Assembly: GCA_035256745.1 (NCBI GenBank)
Contig: DATEXQ010000056.1
Location: 1-26,639 of the forward strand
Reading direction: 5' to 3'
Origin: DATEXQ01 sp035256745
Lineage (GTDB): Bacteria; Patescibacteriota; Microgenomatia; UBA8517
Length of the DNA: 26,639 nt
Of the stretch, positions 1 through 5,575 are shown in pieces. A model generated the notes under the pieces. The model worked only from the letters and a program-made list of their open reading frames with translations, did not search any database and had not been told where the DNA came from. The position numbers and the translations under genes were made by a program. Every line of letters starts with the position of its first letter. Position 1 is the first letter of the stretch.

Positions 1-188
1 TTTGTACAAATTCTCATCTGCTTTTTCTCTCCATCAACTATCAATGTCATTTTTTGAAGATTTGGTTTAAATAACCTCTTTGTTGCCTGTGCTCTTTTAA
101 TCCAACGTTTTCCCGCGACACCTCTTCTATGCCTTTGACTCACTCCCGCTACTGTTTTTTTTCCGCAAATTTGACAAATATATGACAT
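1..188 (-). CDS. rpmB: 50S ribosomal protein bL28, 5' part (3' end outside window)
   Basis: This is the N-terminal 62 residues of bL28, a small zinc-ribbon-type protein of the large ribosomal subunit. The reading frame begins MSYICQICGKKTVAGVSQRH and continues through the family-typical segments KRLFKPNLQK and TLIVDGEKKQMRICT. Cys4 and Cys7 form the first half of a zinc knuckle and a further Cys lies just before the window edge. The gene runs off the left edge, so the C-terminal residues are not seen. The ATG is preceded by an AT-rich leader with no convincing Shine-Dalgarno sequence. A TTGATA-17-TATAAT promoter lies about 60 bp upstream and overlaps the divergent promoter of the M50 protease gene. 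Recognition is by motif recall, not by search. Confidence 0.9.
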   Translation of the reverse strand, partial: MSYICQICGKKTVAGVSQRHRRGVAGKRWIKRAQATKRLFKPNLQKMTLIVDGEKKQMRICT

Positions 189-229
189 GATAAAAAAATT
201 AAAACTCATACGTATATAACTTTTACGTT

Positions 230-258
230 TTGAGTTTTTGGTTAACGCCTATTATACT
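230..258 (+). promoter_or_regulatory. Promoter of the M50 protease gene
   Basis: TTGAGT (230-235) and TATACT (253-258) with a 17-bp spacer face the protease gene and predict a leader of about 38 nt. A second TATAAT at 294-299 lies only 3 bp before the ATG, too close to serve the annotated start unless translation begins further downstream. Confidence 0.6.
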
Positions 259-279
259 AATAAACATACATTTTATCAA
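251..279 (-). promoter_or_regulatory. Promoter of rpmB
   Basis: On the minus strand TTGATA (279-274) and TATAAT (256-251) are separated by exactly 17 bp, a near-consensus housekeeping promoter. Transcription would start near 244 and give a leader of about 55 nt. Its -10 box shares bases with the -10 box of the divergent promoter. Confidence 0.75.
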
Positions 280-302
280 AATACATTTGAAAGTATAATC
301 GT

Positions 303-965
303 ATGTTCAACTTAATTTTTCTGATATTGGCATTTGTTATAGCAATAACCATCCACGAAACGGCTCATGCTTGGGCAGCGGATAAGCTGGGTGATCCTAC
401 CGCAAGACTCGACGGAAGACTCTCTCTTAATCCTCTTAAGCATTACGACCCCATAGGAACAACACTTCTTTTCTTTCTTGTAATATTGAGGGCAATAACG
501 CAAAATCCGGGAATAATACCTTTTGGTTGGGCAAAACCGGTAGTAATTGACCCCTTTAACCTTAAGAATCCCAAAAAAGACGGTGCCATAATTTCCCTGG
601 CAGGTCCTGGAGCAAATATCGTGCTTGCTATAATTTCTAGTGTTTTTTTAAGAATTTTCAGTAATCCATTTTCTCCTTTTTACGTATTGGCTGGATTTTT
701 TTACTCCATAATTCTATTAAATATCGTATTGGCAGTTTTTAATTTAATTCCCATCCATCCTCTTGACGGCGGAAAAATTCTATTGGGTTTACTTCCTGAT
801 AAAGATGCCCGTCAGGCAGACCTTTTCTTAAGAAGATACGGGATAATTATTCTTTTTTTTCTTATTTTCCCAACCATTGGAGGAGTATCGCCTATCTCTC
901 TTATTATTTCTCCTATTCTTCAGTTCCTTATGTCAATTTTAGCTCCAGGAAATCTTGTTATATAG
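303..965 (+). CDS. M50 family site-2-type metalloprotease (membrane)
   Basis: This is an intramembrane zinc protease of the M50 site-2 protease family, compact form without a PDZ domain (220 residues). The zinc-binding HExxH motif is HETAH at residues 18-22 inside the first membrane segment. The third ligand lies in the conserved NLIPIHPLDGG segment around residues 147-157, with Asp155. About five hydrophobic segments cover most of the protein. Family members cleave membrane-anchored substrates such as anti-sigma factors. The substrate here is unknown, although a divergent sigma-70 family factor is encoded 2.5 kb away (no direct link). No Shine-Dalgarno sequence is seen before the ATG. The gene stands alone, divergent from rpmB and followed by a noncoding RNA on the same strand. 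Confidence 0.9.
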   Translation: MFNLIFLILAFVIAITIHETAHAWAADKLGDPTARLDGRLSLNPLKHYDPIGTTLLFFLVILRAITQNPGIIPFGWAKPVVIDPFNLKNPKKDGAIISLAGPGANIVLAIISSVFLRIFSNPFSPFYVLAGFFYSIILLNIVLAVFNLIPIHPLDGGKILLGLLPDKDARQADLFLRRYGIIILFFLIFPTIGGVSPISLIISPILQFLMSILAPGNLVI

Positions 966-978
966 ATTATAAATTGCC

Positions 979-1007
979 TTTAACACTATTGACTTTTTTG
1001 CTACAAT
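979..1007 (+). promoter_or_regulatory. Promoter of the structured RNA at 1012
   Basis: TTTAAC (979-984) and TACAAT (1002-1007) are separated by 17 bp. A start 5-7 nt downstream coincides with the 5' end of the long-range stem of the RNA, which supports an independent noncoding transcript. Confidence 0.55.
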
Positions 1008-1011
1008 ATAA

Positions 1012-1170
1012 GTGACCCTGCTTAGGGGGAAGTTCCGGGGAAGCTTTTTCCTCACCGAAAGCTAAATTTCGGGAGAGCAAATTCCCTTCCTGCGTCGCAG
1101 GATGTGGTGAGCTCACCCACCTGGATATTCGTCCGGGGAAAAATTCATCCAGAAACCCACAAGCGGGGTC
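1012..1170 (+). ncRNA. Structured standalone RNA of about 160 nt, family not recognised
   Basis: The segment is clearly more GC-rich than its surroundings and has no reading frame. Its ends pair as a 10-bp closing stem (1014-1023 with 1161-1170). The one imperfect pair is a G-U wobble only on the plus strand, which fixes orientation. Inside are CCGAAA/TTTCGG (loop GCTAAA), TCCTGC/GCAGGA, GGTGA/TCACC and CTGGAT/ATCCAG helices. A promoter sits directly upstream. No protein gene follows on this strand, so a cis-riboswitch is unlikely. The SRP core (GGAAGGAAGCAGC), the RNase P P4 signature (GAGGAAAGTCC) and a tmRNA tRNA-like end are not present. A 6S-like RNA or a CPR-specific RNA remain possible. 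The 3' boundary is set by the stem, since no classical terminator follows. Confidence 0.55.
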
Positions 1171-1242
1171 TTTCGTTAAAAAGGTTTTTACTTCTAGAAT
1201 TTTAAAAAATATATGAAGAGTTCAAGAGTTTTTATATTATTG

Positions 1243-1327
1243 TGCTGGGAGTAGGATTCGAACCTACGAAGCCCGTTCGGGCGACAGTTTTACAGACTGT
1301 TGCGATTGTCCACTCCGCCATCCCAGC
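1243..1327 (-). tRNA. tRNA-Tyr (GUA)
   Basis: This is an 85-nt class II tRNA with a long variable arm. The acceptor stem is GCTGGGA/TCCCAGC with discriminator A. The anticodon loop CTGTAAA gives anticodon GUA. The T arm is GTAGG-TTCGAAT-CCTAC. The CCA end is not encoded; the following bases are CAA. It lies 20 bp downstream of tRNA-Thr(UGU) on the same strand and is probably co-transcribed with it. Confidence 0.95.
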
Positions 1328-1347
1328 ATATATATTATTTATTCCTG

Positions 1348-1418
1348 AGCCCCCCAACAGAATCGAACTGTTATCAGCGGTTTACAAAACCGTCGCTCTA
1401 CCATTGAGCTAGGGAGGC
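1348..1418 (-). tRNA. tRNA-Thr (UGU)
   Basis: This is a 71-nt tRNA with acceptor stem GCCTCCC/GGGGGGC (one G-U pair) and discriminator U. The anticodon loop TTTGTAA gives anticodon UGU. The D arm GCTC...GAGC and T arm AACAG-TTCGATT-CTGTT are intact. CCA is not encoded. It is the first gene of a two-tRNA unit with its own promoter just upstream. Confidence 0.95.
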
Positions 1419-1431
1419 TAAAATCTGTAAT

Positions 1432-1460
1432 ATTATACTTTTTTTACAGATTTAAGTCTA
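1432..1460 (-). promoter_or_regulatory. Promoter of the tRNA-Thr/tRNA-Tyr unit
   Basis: On the minus strand TAGACT (1460-1455) and TATAAT (1437-1432) are 17 bp apart. The predicted start near 1425 is a few bases before the mature tRNA-Thr. Confidence 0.7.
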
Positions 1461-1469
1461 ATAACTTTC

Positions 1470-2420
1470 CTACTTTACGAATTCCGGTTGAGCCCACGAG
1501 GACATATAAACATTTTTAACTTGTTGATCTGTTAATTCTTTCCCCATAAAAGAGAGTTCAACGACAACTCCCTTTTTGGTTTCCTCACTCCACATCTGAT
1601 CAAATACAAAATTGCCTAAAGAATAATAAACAGGTTTACCTTCTATATATCCACTTTCTTGTACCCAATGAGGGTGATGTCCAACAACAACATCCGCACC
1701 GCTTTCTATAAAACTTTTAGCCCAAGCTTTCTGGTTAACAGTAGGATTTAAGCTATATTCCACACCCCAATGAATTCCCAAAATTAAGACATCGACATTA
1801 TCTTTGGATTCCTTAATTATATTAAGTTCCTTTTCTGTTGGAATTTTAAATGTAAAATTCAAACCCAAAAAGCCAAATTTAGTATTATTTATATTCTTTA
1901 TTACCAGATTTGTTTCATCGGTCCATTCTATCCCCACTTCTTTTAAATATTTTTTTGTATCATCTATTCCTACCTGACCAAAATTATCTATATGGTTATT
2001 GGCTAATGTTACGATATCGACACCTGCCAGGGATAAACCATTAAGCATTTCGGGAGAGGCACAAAATATAAATCCTGTCTCTATTTTAGGACAATTATAA
2101 ACTATAGGACTTTCCAGATTTATAAAAACTATATCCCCATCTTTTAATTTGTCCGCAACTTTCCTAAAGGGATACGATAAATCTTCTAAGCTTAAAGACT
2201 TAGTCATTACTGTTCGTCCCAGCATTACATCTCCAGCTAAAATAATCCTGGTTGTAGGTATTTTTGGATTTGACGAGTTTGATATTAATTGATTTAAATT
2301 TGGAGTTTTAATATCCGAAAGCAAATTATTTCTAACGATTTTATATCCAAAATAAAGTAATAAATTAATAACCAGAAGTGTTATAAAAAAAATTAGCAAA
2401 TACAATCTCTTAAACTTCAT
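1470..2420 (-). CDS. CapA/PgsA-like metallophosphoesterase family protein, membrane anchored
   Basis: This is a member of the PGA_cap (CapA/YwtB) family, a calcineurin-like metallophosphoesterase fold often linked to poly-gamma-glutamate or capsule synthesis and found in many bacteria without a known capsule. An N-terminal anchor of about 25 residues precedes the catalytic domain. The family motifs are in order: GDVMLGR, NLESP, LANNHIDNFG, GIHWGVEY, GHHPHWVQ and YSLGNFVFD, so all metal-ligand segments are intact. An upstream TTG at 2438 is in frame, but the ATG at 2420 gives a standard anchor start (MKFKRLYLLIFF) and is preceded by AGGGAAA, so it is preferred. The actual substrate cannot be inferred from the neighbours, which are tRNA genes. 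Confidence 0.88.
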   Translation of the reverse strand: MKFKRLYLLIFFITLLVINLLLYFGYKIVRNNLLSDIKTPNLNQLISNSSNPKIPTTRIILAGDVMLGRTVMTKSLSLEDLSYPFRKVADKLKDGDIVFINLESPIVYNCPKIETGFIFCASPEMLNGLSLAGVDIVTLANNHIDNFGQVGIDDTKKYLKEVGIEWTDETNLVIKNINNTKFGFLGLNFTFKIPTEKELNIIKESKDNVDVLILGIHWGVEYSLNPTVNQKAWAKSFIESGADVVVGHHPHWVQESGYIEGKPVYYSLGNFVFDQMWSEETKKGVVVELSFMGKELTDQQVKNVYMSSWAQPEFVK

Positions 2421-2442
2421 TTTCCCTAAGTATATCAAGTTC

Positions 2443-2451
2443 TGATATAAT
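2443..2451 (+). promoter_or_regulatory. Extended -10 promoter of tRNA-Thr(GGU)-rpmG
   Basis: TGATATAAT matches the extended -10 form TGN-TATAAT and predicts a start near 2458, ten bases before the mature tRNA. No clear -35 box is visible; the element lies in the short divergent gap before the CapA-like gene. Confidence 0.6.
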
Positions 2452-2467
2452 TCATTTTAGTTTTCAG

Positions 2468-2540
2468 GCCGAGGTAGCTCAGTCGGTAGAGCGTGCCCTT
2501 GGTAAGGGCAAGGTCATGGGTTCAATTCCCATCCTCGGCT
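2468..2540 (+). tRNA. tRNA-Thr (GGU)
   Basis: This is a 73-nt tRNA with acceptor stem GCCGAGG/CCTCGGC and discriminator U. The anticodon arm TGCCC-TTGGTAA-GGGCA gives anticodon GGU. The T arm is ATGGG-TTCAATT-CCCAT. CCA is not encoded. It lies 44 bp upstream of rpmG on the same strand, an arrangement reminiscent of tRNA-Thr(GGU) beside translation genes in other bacteria. Confidence 0.95.
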
Positions 2541-2584
2541 CCTATTATTGTTTAAGAAAGAATAATTCTGTAGAATACTTATCT

Positions 2585-2758
2585 ATGGCAAAAAAAGGAG
2601 CAAGAGAAATCGTTGGGCTTATATGCAGTGTCTGCAAAAGCCAAAATTACGTAACCGAACGTAATAAGATTAATATGGAAGGAAAACTTACAATTAATAA
2701 ATTCTGTAAGAATTGTAAAAAATACACTACCCACAAGGAAACAACCAAATTAAAGTAA
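2585..2758 (+). CDS. rpmG: 50S ribosomal protein bL33
   Basis: This is a 57-residue bL33 protein of the large ribosomal subunit. It starts MAKKGAREIVGLICSVCKSQ and ends with the typical C-terminal segment FCKNCKKYTTHKET. Two CxxC pairs (Cys14/17 and Cys41/44) make it the zinc-binding form. An in-frame start farther upstream lies inside tRNA-Thr and is ignored. It is probably co-transcribed with that tRNA and ends at a strong hairpin terminator. In many genomes rpmG sits just before secE-nusG; here that block begins about 5 kb away. Confidence 0.93.
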   Translation: MAKKGAREIVGLICSVCKSQNYVTERNKINMEGKLTINKFCKNCKKYTTHKETTKLK

Positions 2759-2829
2759 TTTTTTAATCTTCGAAAATAAATTGAATTCCCTGTACTTAAA
2801 AGTATATTCATACTAATGAAGAAATTGCT

Positions 2830-2876
2830 GAGGGGGATAAAGAAAATCGATGATATGATTTTTATCCCCCTCTTTT
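2830..2876 (+). terminator. Rho-independent terminator after rpmG
   Basis: GAGGGGGATAAA (2830-2841) pairs with TTTATCCCCCTC (2861-2872), a 12-bp stem with a 19-nt loop, followed by TTTT. It ends the tRNA-Thr-rpmG transcript. Confidence 0.8.
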
Positions 2877-2912
2877 AGGGAAAAAGAACCTGAATGTTAT
2901 TTCGATGAGAAA

Positions 2913-3137
2913 TTAATTTGCCTTTACATGTATCGTATTTGGTATCGCACCCGGGTCTTGAACGATTGTAACGCCCATGATTTCGTTGGGGATACCGACT
3001 GTCGGCTTGACCTCTACATGATGAATTGATTCTGGTGTTGTATTTTCCTCACCACACCAGTTATTTATTGCTCCGATTATTGACTGCGGAGTTATTCCCC
3101 CCATGGGGTACGCTTTTGACACCTTAGTCTTTGGCAT
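2913..3137 (-). CDS. Small protein of unknown function (74 residues)
   Basis: I do not recognise this protein. It has 74 residues, no signal peptide and no membrane segment. One Cys lies in INNWCGEENTTP, and the C-terminal half looks like beta structure (HHVEVKPTVGIP, MGVTIVQDPG). That it is a real gene is well supported. It has a strong Shine-Dalgarno AAGGAGG six bases before the ATG and a TTGATT-16-TATAAT promoter about 60 bp upstream. Its transcript leader of about 50 nt can fold TGCG...CGCA, possibly a regulatory hairpin. The gene is monocistronic and convergent with rpmG. No function is proposed. Confidence 0.75.
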   Translation of the reverse strand: MPKTKVSKAYPMGGITPQSIIGAINNWCGEENTTPESIHHVEVKPTVGIPNEIMGVTIVQDPGAIPNTIHVKAN

Positions 3138-3196
3138 ATTGTGCCTCCTTAATACTCAAATTTTTTATGTGCGATAAAGGTCTTTTCCCTGCGCAT

Positions 3197-3224
3197 ATTA
3201 TACTATAAGTCTTAATTTAATCAA
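3197..3224 (-). promoter_or_regulatory. Promoter of the 74-residue protein gene
   Basis: On the minus strand TTGATT (3224-3219) and TATAAT (3202-3197) are separated by 16 bp. The predicted start near 3190 gives a leader of about 50 nt that ends in AAGGAGG. Confidence 0.7.
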
Positions 3225-3245
3225 AGCTGGATTAAAAATACTAAA

Positions 3246-3404
3246 ATGATCTTCGATTATCAATTCAACAAAAGTTATCTTAAACCACATACACATAAGA
3301 AAATTAGAAAAAGTTATCAAGGCTGTGTTAGAATATGTTACTATTCAGCAGATACAGCAAGAATGGTAAGAGCGTTATACACAACTTTAGCTGAATTGAT
3401 TTAA
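3246..3404 (+). CDS. Possible small ORF (52 residues), unknown
   Basis: An uninterrupted frame starts with ATG (MIFDYQFNKSYLKPHTH) and ends in TARMVRALYTTLAELI three bases before tRNA-Trp. The C-terminal part could form an amphipathic helix. No Shine-Dalgarno sequence is visible. A possible extended -10 box for the tRNA (TGTTAGAAT at 3326-3334) lies inside it, which argues that part of this stretch may be promoter rather than coding. I do not recognise the sequence. It may be a real small protein or a chance frame. Confidence 0.3.
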   Translation: MIFDYQFNKSYLKPHTHKKIRKSYQGCVRICYYSADTARMVRALYTTLAELI

Positions 3405-3407
3405 TTT

Positions 3408-3481
3408 AGGGGTGTTGGTTAACGGCAAACCACTCGCCTCCAAAGCGAGGACTGGGGGTTCGAATCCCTCCACCCCTGCCA
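3408..3481 (+). tRNA. tRNA-Trp (CCA)
   Basis: The acceptor stem is AGGGGTG/CACCCCT with discriminator G. The anticodon arm CTCGC-CTCCAAA-GCGAG gives anticodon CCA. The T arm is GGGGG-TTCGAAT-CCCTC. The bases after the discriminator are CCA, so the 3' end appears to be encoded, unlike the other three tRNAs here; with a single case this may be chance. Confidence 0.93.
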
Positions 3482-3504
3482 ACCAGATGAAGGTATAAGC
3501 AAAT

Positions 3505-4443
3505 CTATATCAATTCATCAATTTTAATATTCATTTTCTTTAGTCTGTTTTTTGTCTGCTCCTTTAGCTCCCACACGCGCGATCCACAAACTTCCATTAT
3601 TTTACCTGTATCTTTATAACTTAAACCGCTAATTTCTGTCAATTCCCAAGCTTTCATCTCTCTAAACGGTAAACTGAATAAAAAATTTTTCTGATATTCT
3701 CTTATAATATTTGATAAAGCTTTATCTTCTGTTGGTCTTTGTGTTTCACTGTGATATCTATTACCCGATCTTCCTTCGTCTTCCTCTAACAAAGAAAGGT
3801 AAATAACCTGATGCATTGTCTGAATGACCAAGATTGCTTCCTTTTCTTTTAATTTCAAATTTTCTATAATTTCCTTAACCGTAGGGTCTCTCCCCAACTC
3901 TTGTCGCAACCTGGCAAATTTTCTAAGTTTAAAATGAAATTGCGATGAGACTCTTATTGTTCTAGCATGATCTTCCAACTCGTGACCTATTGCCTGACGA
4001 ATCCACCACGTAGCATATGTAGAAAATTCACAATTCTTACTGGAATCAAATTTCATAATAGCCGAGGTAAATCCCTGTCTTCCCACTTGCAACAAATCAG
4101 GAAAGGGAATACCTTTATTTTTGTATTTTCTGGCAACACTAACTACCAATCTTAAATTAGTTGTCTCAAGCTTATCTCTAGCATTTTTCCCTTCCTCTAT
4201 TATTTCTTTTAATATCTTCTTTTCTTCACCAGTACCATTGCCATTTAATCTGATCTGTTTGGCTTCAGCCCTATAGCCATCTTGAGCAATCTCAACTAAA
4301 ACCAACTGCTCTTCAGAACTTAAAGGTGACAAACGGCTAAATTCTTTTATAGTCATTCCATCAATATCATTGTCTTGAATCTTTTCACACAAAACTTTCT
4401 CAAAATCCGTTAGTTGTACTCTGGATTCATTAATTCTCTCCAT
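3505..4443 (-). CDS. RNA polymerase sigma factor, sigma-70 family, divergent
   Basis: This is a 312-residue sigma-70 family factor. Region 2 is clear: NLRLVVSVARKYKNKGIPFPDLLQ (about residues 96-119) and FSTYATWWIRQAI (140-152), the core-binding and -10-melting part. It is followed by the HARTIRV segment of region 3. Region 4 (about 257-303) is recognisable only loosely. The usual LPxRE start is LPFREMKAW, and the recognition helix VTRERVRQIE is replaced by a segment around CGSRVWELKEQ. That suggests altered -35 recognition. It lacks the region 1.1 of a primary sigma factor and is short for RpoD, so an alternative factor is most likely. Upstream, TATGAT (4461-4456) ends 12 bp before the ATG and no Shine-Dalgarno sequence is seen. 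Its regulon cannot be told from the context. Confidence 0.85.
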   Translation of the reverse strand: MERINESRVQLTDFEKVLCEKIQDNDIDGMTIKEFSRLSPLSSEEQLVLVEIAQDGYRAEAKQIRLNGNGTGEEKKILKEIIEEGKNARDKLETTNLRLVVSVARKYKNKGIPFPDLLQVGRQGFTSAIMKFDSSKNCEFSTYATWWIRQAIGHELEDHARTIRVSSQFHFKLRKFARLRQELGRDPTVKEIIENLKLKEKEAILVIQTMHQVIYLSLLEEDEGRSGNRYHSETQRPTEDKALSNIIREYQKNFLFSLPFREMKAWELTEISGLSYKDTGKIMEVCGSRVWELKEQTKNRLKKMNIKIDELI

Positions 4444-4512
4444 AAATTTCTATATATCATACTGCAAAATGAGATTTTTTGAATAAGAAGTATATTTACT
4501 GAAGCCACTTTC

Positions 4513-4521
4513 TGCTATAAT
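4513..4521 (+). promoter_or_regulatory. Extended -10 promoter, near-leaderless gene
   Basis: TGCTATAAT matches TGN-TATAAT and ends 11 bp before the ATG at 4533. Transcription would start about five bases before the start codon, leaving no room for a Shine-Dalgarno sequence. Confidence 0.65.
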
Positions 4522-4532
4522 AGCATTAAATA

Positions 4533-4853
4533 ATGAAAAAACTTTCTTTAGGTTTTATTTCATTTTTACAAGCTGTAGGTATTACTTTTTATTGCTTTAT
4601 TATTTCCAATGTTTTTTTACATGGCTCAAAATGGTTTGGACCTGTGCCGATATTTTTGGGTCCTGCACTTTTTTTGATGCTTTTTGTAGTCTCCGCTATT
4701 ATCTGCACACTTATTTTCGGTGGATATGCTTTTCTTCTTTTTTGGGAACACAAAAACACAAAATCAGCTATCAAATTAATTGGATATACAACTAGTTGGC
4801 TGGCTTTTTTTACATTATCCGTAATAATATTTCTTTCATTGTTATCAAAATAA
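4533..4853 (+). CDS. Small integral membrane protein, unknown function
   Basis: This 106-residue protein has three strongly hydrophobic segments: about residues 10-30, 40-70 (GPALFLMLFVVSAIICTLIF) and 83-104. A short polar loop (EHKNTKSAIK) separates the last two. No conserved catalytic motif is visible and I do not recognise the family. Expression appears to come from the extended -10 promoter directly before it. It lies 40 bp upstream of the anchored CARDB protein gene, which has its own promoter of the same type. A role at the envelope is likely from topology only. Confidence 0.75.
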   Translation: MKKLSLGFISFLQAVGITFYCFIISNVFLHGSKWFGPVPIFLGPALFLMLFVVSAIICTLIFGGYAFLLFWEHKNTKSAIKLIGYTTSWLAFFTLSVIIFLSLLSK

Positions 4854-4873
4854 AACAATGACTTGAAATGGTG

Positions 4874-4882
4874 TGATAGAAT
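4874..4882 (+). promoter_or_regulatory. Extended -10 promoter of the CARDB protein gene
   Basis: TGATAGAAT (TGN plus TAGAAT) ends 11 bp before the ATG at 4894, the same spacing as at the preceding gene. This supports the ATG over the in-frame GTG at 4873, which would lie upstream of the transcript start. Confidence 0.6.
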
Positions 4883-4893
4883 GGTTTCGGAAC

Positions 4894-5550
4894 ATGGATA
4901 ACGAGAATAATACCCCCGCCCCCGATAATGCTTCTTCGAATAACGATAAAAAAGCAAGCGACAACAAATCCATTGTCTATATAATAATTTCTCTTTTGAT
5001 AGTAATGGTTGCTGCAGGCGCATATTTTATGGGGACCAGAAAAACCCAACCTGAAGTTTCTCCTTCTCCTACCCCTGTAATTGAATCGCCCACCCCAAGT
5101 GAATCGCCCACCCCTTCAGGTTCTGCAACACCAAAATCAAAAACACCCACACCAACCCCTACACCAACGCCAACACAGACTCCTACTCCAACTCCCACAG
5201 CATCACCTATGGCTGATCTTTATGTAAGCGAATATACCATTACACCTACTGATCCAATACAAAATCAATCATTTACAGTTAAAATAGGTATATACAATAA
5301 AGGAAATAAAGCTGCAGGAGGTTTTTGGTGGGAATGGTGGGCAGCATCGGCTGCCATGGGCTGTAGAGAAAAGATAGATAGTTTGGTAGCTCATGGCGGA
5401 GTAATTGTTTACTGCAACACATATAAATACGGGGGTTATTCAAATTCTTATGAAACAAAAGTAAAAGTAGATACTGATAATGAAGTAATAGAAAGCGATG
5501 AAACTAATAATATTCTCACTAAAATAATTAAAGTTCTACCAGCTCCATAA
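4894..5550 (+). CDS. Membrane-anchored CARDB-domain surface protein
   Basis: This 218-residue protein has a short charged cytoplasmic N-terminus (1-26), one membrane segment (about 27-47, SIVYIIISLLIVMVAAGAYF), a Pro/Thr/Ser-rich stalk (about 53-105) and a C-terminal extracellular domain (about 107-214). That domain looks like CARDB, an Ig-like adhesion-type fold. It opens LYVSEYTITPTDPIQNQSFTVKI-style and closes with the diagnostic DNEVIESDETNN segment. The insertion GGFWWEWWAASAAMG is unusually Trp-rich, and two Cys (157, 174) could form a disulfide. A GTG start at 4873 is possible but would precede the predicted transcript start. It probably displays a binding module at the cell surface; the ligand is unknown. 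Confidence 0.8.
   Translation: MDNENNTPAPDNASSNNDKKASDNKSIVYIIISLLIVMVAAGAYFMGTRKTQPEVSPSPTPVIESPTPSESPTPSGSATPKSKTPTPTPTPTPTQTPTPTPTASPMADLYVSEYTITPTDPIQNQSFTVKIGIYNKGNKAAGGFWWEWWAASAAMGCREKIDSLVAHGGVIVYCNTYKYGGYSNSYETKVKVDTDNEVIESDETNNILTKIIKVLPAP
5143..5199 (+). repeat. Low-complexity Thr-Pro repeat in the CARDB protein stalk
   Basis: About nine tandem ACN-CCN codon pairs encode a (TP)n stalk, with one Gln interruption. Codon third positions vary, so the repeat seems to be maintained at the protein level rather than being a young microsatellite. Confidence 0.7.
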
Positions 5551-5575
5551 AACCGATATAGAGTTTGACCTAATC

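Noticed and set aside
1012..1170. Riboswitch or SRP RNA reading of the 160-nt RNA
   Set aside because: No gene follows in cis on that strand and the SRP GGAAGGAAGCAGC core is absent.
2516..2584. Upstream in-frame extension of bL33
   Set aside because: It begins inside the tRNA-Thr gene; the bL33 start MAKKGAREIVG at 2585 is typical of the family.
4873..4893. GTG start adding seven residues to the CARDB protein
   Set aside because: It would lie upstream of the transcript start predicted from TGATAGAAT, and the same promoter spacing at the preceding gene supports the ATG at 4894.
4589..5049. Minus-strand open frames opposite the membrane protein and CARDB genes
   Set aside because: They are shadows of the plus-strand genes with unlikely composition and no start signals.
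5143..5199. CRISPR-like or tandem DNA repeat
   Set aside because: The periodicity is explained by Thr-Pro codons of a surface-protein stalk; there are no spacers or repeats of CRISPR length here or elsewhere in the window.
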